A DNA stretch of 25,251 nucleotides from assembly GCA_910592005.1 (NCBI GenBank), contig CAJVPP010000864.1:1-25251 (forward strand). The letters are read 5' to 3'. The notes under the pieces were generated by a model that was not told where the DNA came from, searched no databases, and saw only the letters and a list, made by a program, of their open reading frames with translations. The DNA comes from Funneliformis mosseae. Lineage: Eukaryota > Glomeromycota > Glomeromycetes > Glomerales > Glomeraceae. A program made the translations under genes and the position numbers. The first letter of the stretch is position 1. Each line of letters starts with the position of its first letter. Shown here one piece after another: positions 21,710-25,251 of the stretch.

Positions 21710-22449
21710 CCTTATCTTTTTTTGGTTATTAATTATTTAAAAAATACAAGTGGGCTGGGCATTTATTTTATCAATTTTTTTTTTTGGTGTGACATTTATA
21801 ATAATCAAATACCTAAAAAGGTTAACAAGCTAAAGTGAAACATACATATGAAACAAGATCATCTGATACAAGTTAGAAATGCTTAACATTAGGTGTGATA
21901 AGAGTAGATAAAATTTTATTTTTATAATATGGCAAGTTCATGATTATGTTTATGTTATTTATTTTTGAGACAGAAGATTTAAGACAGACTTTGATGGTAG
22001 GAATGATTCAAATTGCTTATAAGAAAGAATAATACCATAGTAGAATTATTAAGTTAGAAATGTAATTGGTACAATCTTGAGCTATTCTTTTCGCCAGATT
22101 GGTAGCAGAGCAGAGTAGTTGTTTTAAACTAGTAAGATACGTGATGATTTTTAAATATTCATCATGAATTTAAAAATGTACAAAAACAGAATAGCAAAAT
22201 TTACGATTTATACACATAAAAAAAAAAAAGGGTTAGCAGAAATGCATGATGTTATCTATCCTAACACCTTCTTTGATATTTTTTTTGCTATTGAATTGAT
22301 GCATATGCAACGCATTTAACTGCGTACATACCAAATATGTTGAAATCACTTTTATTTAGAAAATTTATAAAGCAGAAACTACGTCCCCTCAATCACAGAT
22401 TTCAGCATTCAAAAAACGAAAAATAAATTTATTGTATTAGCTGTTTCGT
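21710..22449. other. 5' flank of the kinase gene
   Basis: No gene is supported. On the minus strand this region should carry the promoter and 5' UTR of the kinase gene. The sequence just before the ATG is AAAAAGATAAGG. I cannot single out a TATA box in DNA this AT-rich. Confidence 0.4.
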
Positions 22450-22862
22450 TCAAATTTTTTTTTTACTTGCATGAACTGGACATTTAGATATTTTTTTATT
22501 GTATGAACTTGGAATCAGTAAGTATGTCCGCATCATGATGTAAAATTTGGCAGTTTCGATGATCAACCTAAGGAGTATTTTCCACTTATATTTTGACTTG
22601 TCAACAAACTCTGTAAATAATCGAAGTTAATCCTTAATAATTCCAAATGAAGATGTCATTAGTGTCATTGTTTCAATCGCTTCACCAACACCGCTACTTC
22701 ACATATCGATCATCATCACCATTAAGCTCAACCATAGAATTCGAAACCTCTTCAATAGTAGATAATTTAACTGTGTGCTTATTTATTCCAACAATAAAAT
22801 ATGAAAAACATACCCGCATAATAAATTCCATTGGTAGTACAACACTTTCGCTAAATTTCTAA
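22450..22862 (-). pseudogene. Unassigned coding remnant
   Basis: Read on the minus strand, 22695-22450 gives SGVGEAIETMTLMTSSFGI, a single in-frame TAA at 22629-22627, then LRLFTEFVDKSKYKWKILL and RLIIETAKFYIMMRTYLL before TGA. Further upstream a different minus frame reads KLSTIEEVSNSMVELNG. The plus strand of 22647-22862 is also open for 71 codons. Composition is less AT-biased than the flanks. I judge this a frame-broken gene remnant, more likely on the minus strand, of unknown function. Confidence 0.28.
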
Positions 22863-23099
22863 TAACAGTAAAAGTATCTATTAACTAATGATTTCAACCT
22901 GACCTGATAGTGTTATGGTATCAACCCACGGCAATTTTAAAATTAAAATCATATTTTATTAACACTATTTAACAATATATACAGTTCATGTCATATAGTT
23001 TTAAATAAAAAAAATTGGGACAGGAGAATCACTGAGTAAATAAAGTAAAGTTTTTTTGTGATTTTTATTATGTAATTATGTAAAAAAAAAAAATAATAA

Positions 23100-23682
23100 T
23101 TAGTTATTATAATGATTATGATTACTACTAATATTTAAAGTAATGATAAATACCATACCAATAAAAATCAAAGAACCTATGCAGCAAGCAACGAAAATCC
23201 TATAATTACCGATCTAGCCTAAAAAAAAAAAAAATAGTGAGAATAATAATAAAATTAAAGAACCATGTATTAAAAATAATTTTAGTCATCTGTATTTCGC
23301 CACCGATCAAAAATTTCTTCGAGATCCGGTCTGATCTAACCTAAAACCGCCTAAGAAAAAAAAAAAATAAAACAAAACAATCAAATAAATAAATAAAATA
23401 AATAAAATTAGTAATCAGAACTAATTACCAAAATAAGAAAAAGAAAAAAAAATAAATAAATATTAGTCAGCTTACCTTCGCCACGGTCACGAAATGGACG
23501 GTTCCGTTCGAAGTTACGTCCAGTTCTTGGCCTACGAGAGGGAACTGATCTAACCAAATATAAAAAAAATTAATAAAAATAAAAAAAAAAAAAATTATTC
23601 AATAATTAATCAGCCTACCTTCGTCGCGATGACGAACTGGACCGTTCTGTTCGAAATCAAGCTTATACAGCAATGGGAACAT
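23100..23682 (-). CDS. Possible small membrane protein gene made of repeated exons
   Basis: I propose exons 23682-23619 (ATG at 23682, MFPLLYKLDFEQNG, then PVRHRDE), 23549-23476 (DQFPLVGQELDVTSNGTVHF to VAK) and 23213-23100. The last exon reads IGNYRIFVACCIGSLIFIGM, then VFIITLNISS, to a TAA at 23102-23100. Phases fit, and the product would be about 83 residues with one C-terminal membrane segment. The 3' ends of exons 1 and 2, with their donors, are about 79% identical over 39 bases. A third similar unit at 23335-23282 has the same acceptor (GGTTAG|ATCAG) but a lost donor; read through, it gives RPDLEEIFDRWRNTDD and a stop. Acceptors of all downstream exons end TAG|ATC. I do not recognise the family, and upstream exons may be missing. 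Confidence 0.38.
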
Positions 23683-23787
23683 GTTGAAATAATAAATTTA
23701 GATAAAAATTCATTAATAGTAGATCCAGATGTAATTGAAGAATATTCTCGTTTGAAACAAAAAGCATCACAACCACTTCCAATTTAA
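23629..23787 (+). other. Plus-strand open frame overlapping the previous gene
   Basis: 52 codons from ATG 23629 to TAA 23785. The last part reads QQWEHVEIINLDKNSLI, then VDPDVIEEYSRLKQKASQ and PLPI. This acidic, helix-forming tail looks like a genuine C-terminal exon, and a possible acceptor (CTTATACAG) ends at 23670. The first codons overlap the minus-strand repeat unit, so only about 23671-23787 may be original coding sequence. No function is assigned. Confidence 0.3.
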
Positions 23788-24489
23788 TAAAACATCATAA
23801 TCTTTACATATACAATATATATACCAGCAAAATTAATAATGATATTTATAAAAATTAAATAAAATACATGTACTTTCAAATATTAAGCCGGCCCCTGGTC
23901 AGCCATGACCATGAACCTAGTTGATTAAAATTAAAAAAATGCGCAAGCTAAAAATTGTAATTTTGAAAATTCATCCGTGGTATTCAATTTATAGAGTCTG
24001 CATGATGTTTTGAAAAGAATATCGAGACTATATAAGTATATTCTTGTCATCTTCATTTTTATGGGGGGTCAATGGTATATTATATTCGTTTAATTTTAAT
24101 TAAAATTATTTAAAAATTATATAAAAAAAGAATAAAAAAATACACTCTATTTATAAAAAAAAAAAAATGATTAAAGTTTTATTCTTAATAAACTATGCAA
24201 TTGTAATAAAATGACTACAAATCTGTATGAAACTTGTACAATTTTTTGCCGATGGGTCGTTTAATAAGGATTGAAACCAAAAATGAACTTCTATAAAATT
24301 TTTGGAAACTTTATATTTTACTATATATTTGATTCAGATATTGTATGTTTAACGGTTATTTTGCGAAAGTTGAAAATTATTTTTCTATTTCAGTTATTTT
24401 CAGACCAATTTCAAACCAACTATTATTTAATATTTTTTTTTCATTTTTTTGTTTTTAAAAATTATTTATATTTATATAAAGTTATAGTT
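23788..24489. other. AT-rich spacer
   Basis: No gene is seen. A small perfect inverted repeat TGGTCAGCCATGACCA lies at about 23897-23912. The open frame starting at 24271 has low-complexity hydrophobic content and runs into the repeat at 24490, so it is not a gene. Confidence 0.4.
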
Positions 24490-24542
24490 GCGTGGCAAAA
24501 CCCTAAACCCATTTGGCAAAAGTCGAAACTTTTCAGAAATTA

Positions 24543-24611
24543 TTTCGACGATTTCGATGAGTTTCGACAGTTTCGATGGGTTTCGACAGGTTTCAACGGG
24601 TTTCGATGGGT
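24543..24611 (+). repeat. Short tandem array TTTCGAYRGG
   Basis: About seven consecutive 9-10 bp units alternate TTTCGACAG and TTTCGATGGG variants. This is far more GC-rich than its surroundings. Subterminal arrays like this are typical transposase-binding regions in several DNA-transposon groups; that role here is inferred. Confidence 0.65.
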
Positions 24612-24838
24612 CTCAAAAGTTACGACAGTTTCGATAACAACTTTGCGAATTTGACGGTTTAACAAGTTTATTGTAATACAATGTAGGATATAAAAAACGA
24701 TTTTTATTTTTTTTGATTTTTATTTTAAATTAGAACAAAGTTTTCAAAATAATACATTATTTTTCGAACAGGTTTTGAAATTAGAAGCACTGTTACTTGT
24801 TGAAGAATTAGAAAAAATTACCTTATGAATAAAATGAT

Positions 24839-24977
24839 AGTTGGAACCGGGTTTATTTTATATCCGGATTTATTTAATTTTAAAAATAGGATCCGGATTT
24901 AAATCCGAATATCAATCTCTATACACCCTGCGGATATCTGGGTTAAATCAGAATGTCGAATCCGGTTCCAACCTTTA
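24839..24977. mobile_element. 139-bp palindromic MITE nested in the transposon remnant
   Basis: The ends are GTTGGAACCGGGTT (24840) and AATCCGGTTCCAAC (24959-24972), an inverted repeat with one mismatch in 14. Internally ATCCGGATTTAAATCCGAAT (about 24891-24910) is nearly palindromic. The flanks carry GAT on both sides (24836-24838 and 24978-24980). The homologous sequence without the element is present at 4708-4716 (minus strand AATGATGAT), so this is a real insertion, with GAT as a likely 3-bp target duplication. Confidence 0.7.
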
Positions 24978-25251
24978 GATGATTTTAATGAAATTTTAAT
25001 GGATAAAGTAGAAGAAAATAAGAATATTGTCATGAGTTTAAATGAAGAAAATATGGGATATTATAAAAGAAAGTGATCTTTCGTTAAACGAAAATAATAA
25101 AATTTTAAATTCAAAAATTTGTATTTAGTATCAGAAGGTTTCGATGGGTTTTGCCGTCCGTCGAAACTTTTGCTACCCGTCGAAACTTTCGCAATTTTGC
25201 CTTTAATAAAAATATTTGGCAAAACGTTTCGACGGGTTTCGATTTCGATGC

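Larger units (their letters stand above)
24490..25251 (+). mobile_element. Transposon remnant with subterminal repeats, interrupted by a MITE
   Basis: The left end near 24490 carries GTGGCAAAACCC and TTTGGCAAAAGTCGAAAC followed by a tandem array of about 10-bp units (TTTCGAYRGG, 24543-24611). The right part (25130-25251, cut by the window end) carries TTTCGATGGG, CCGTCGAAAC and GGCAAAACG words. It matches the reverse complement of 4366-4467. Between them, 24764-24835 and 24981-25075 code the same transposase-like tail as the copy at 4335-4845 (LLLVEELEK before the interruption, DDFNEILMDKVEENKN after it). It is probably an internally deleted derivative. Confidence 0.55.

Noticed and set aside
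22200..22300. Possible tRNA or small RNA near poly-A tracts
   Set aside because: No cloverleaf or conserved A/B box sequence could be found.
24271..24654. 127-codon plus-strand open frame
   Set aside because: It has low-complexity Phe/Ile/Tyr content and ends inside the TTTCGAYRGG array; there are no splice or family signals.

Overview
The window looks like nuclear DNA of an AT-rich fungus, most likely an arbuscular mycorrhizal (Rhizophagus-type, Glomeromycotina) genome. The reasons are the very high A+T content, short introns of about 50-140 bp, a TKL-like kinase gene with Sel1 repeats of the kind expanded in that group, and many decayed transposon-like sequences. The taxonomic call rests on recalled family resemblance, not on a search.

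The only clearly intact gene is on the minus strand, 21709 down to 15798. I can join 13 exons with GT-AG introns (one GC-AG) so that every phase matches. The result is one predicted protein of 1,678 residues: MLKL-like four-helix domain 1, a 9-residue Thr/Glu/Val repeat, four-helix domain 2, pseudokinase 1, Sel1-type repeats, four-helix domain 3, pseudokinase 2, an apparently active kinase, and a Ser-rich tail. Sel1 repeats and four-helix domain 3 sit in one uninterrupted exon, so the two halves are fused. Intron positions are shared between the two pseudokinase modules, which shows that they arose by internal duplication.

From 5239 to 9081 on the plus strand lies a decayed gene of a dispersed family with possible DDE-transposase-like features. 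It carries about 32 in-frame TAA/TAG codons but only 2-3 TGA, several frameshifts and recognisable introns. The pattern fits C-to-T decay at CpA (RIP-like) better than a reassigned genetic code, though both should be tested. Extremely AT-rich DNA continues to about 12850 with only faint coding traces.

The left part (1-5100) holds a decayed tandem repeat, a 463-bp element with terminal inverted repeats, a broken spliced gene of unknown function (3696-4008), and a transposon 3' end on the minus strand (4335-4845). The right end (24490-25251) holds a second, opposite-facing copy of the same transposon end. In that copy a 139-bp palindromic element has inserted, and the left copy preserves the empty site. 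Between them, at 23100-23682 on the minus strand, is a small possible gene built from repeated exon-like units followed by a membrane-segment exon. No rRNA, tRNA or CRISPR array was seen.
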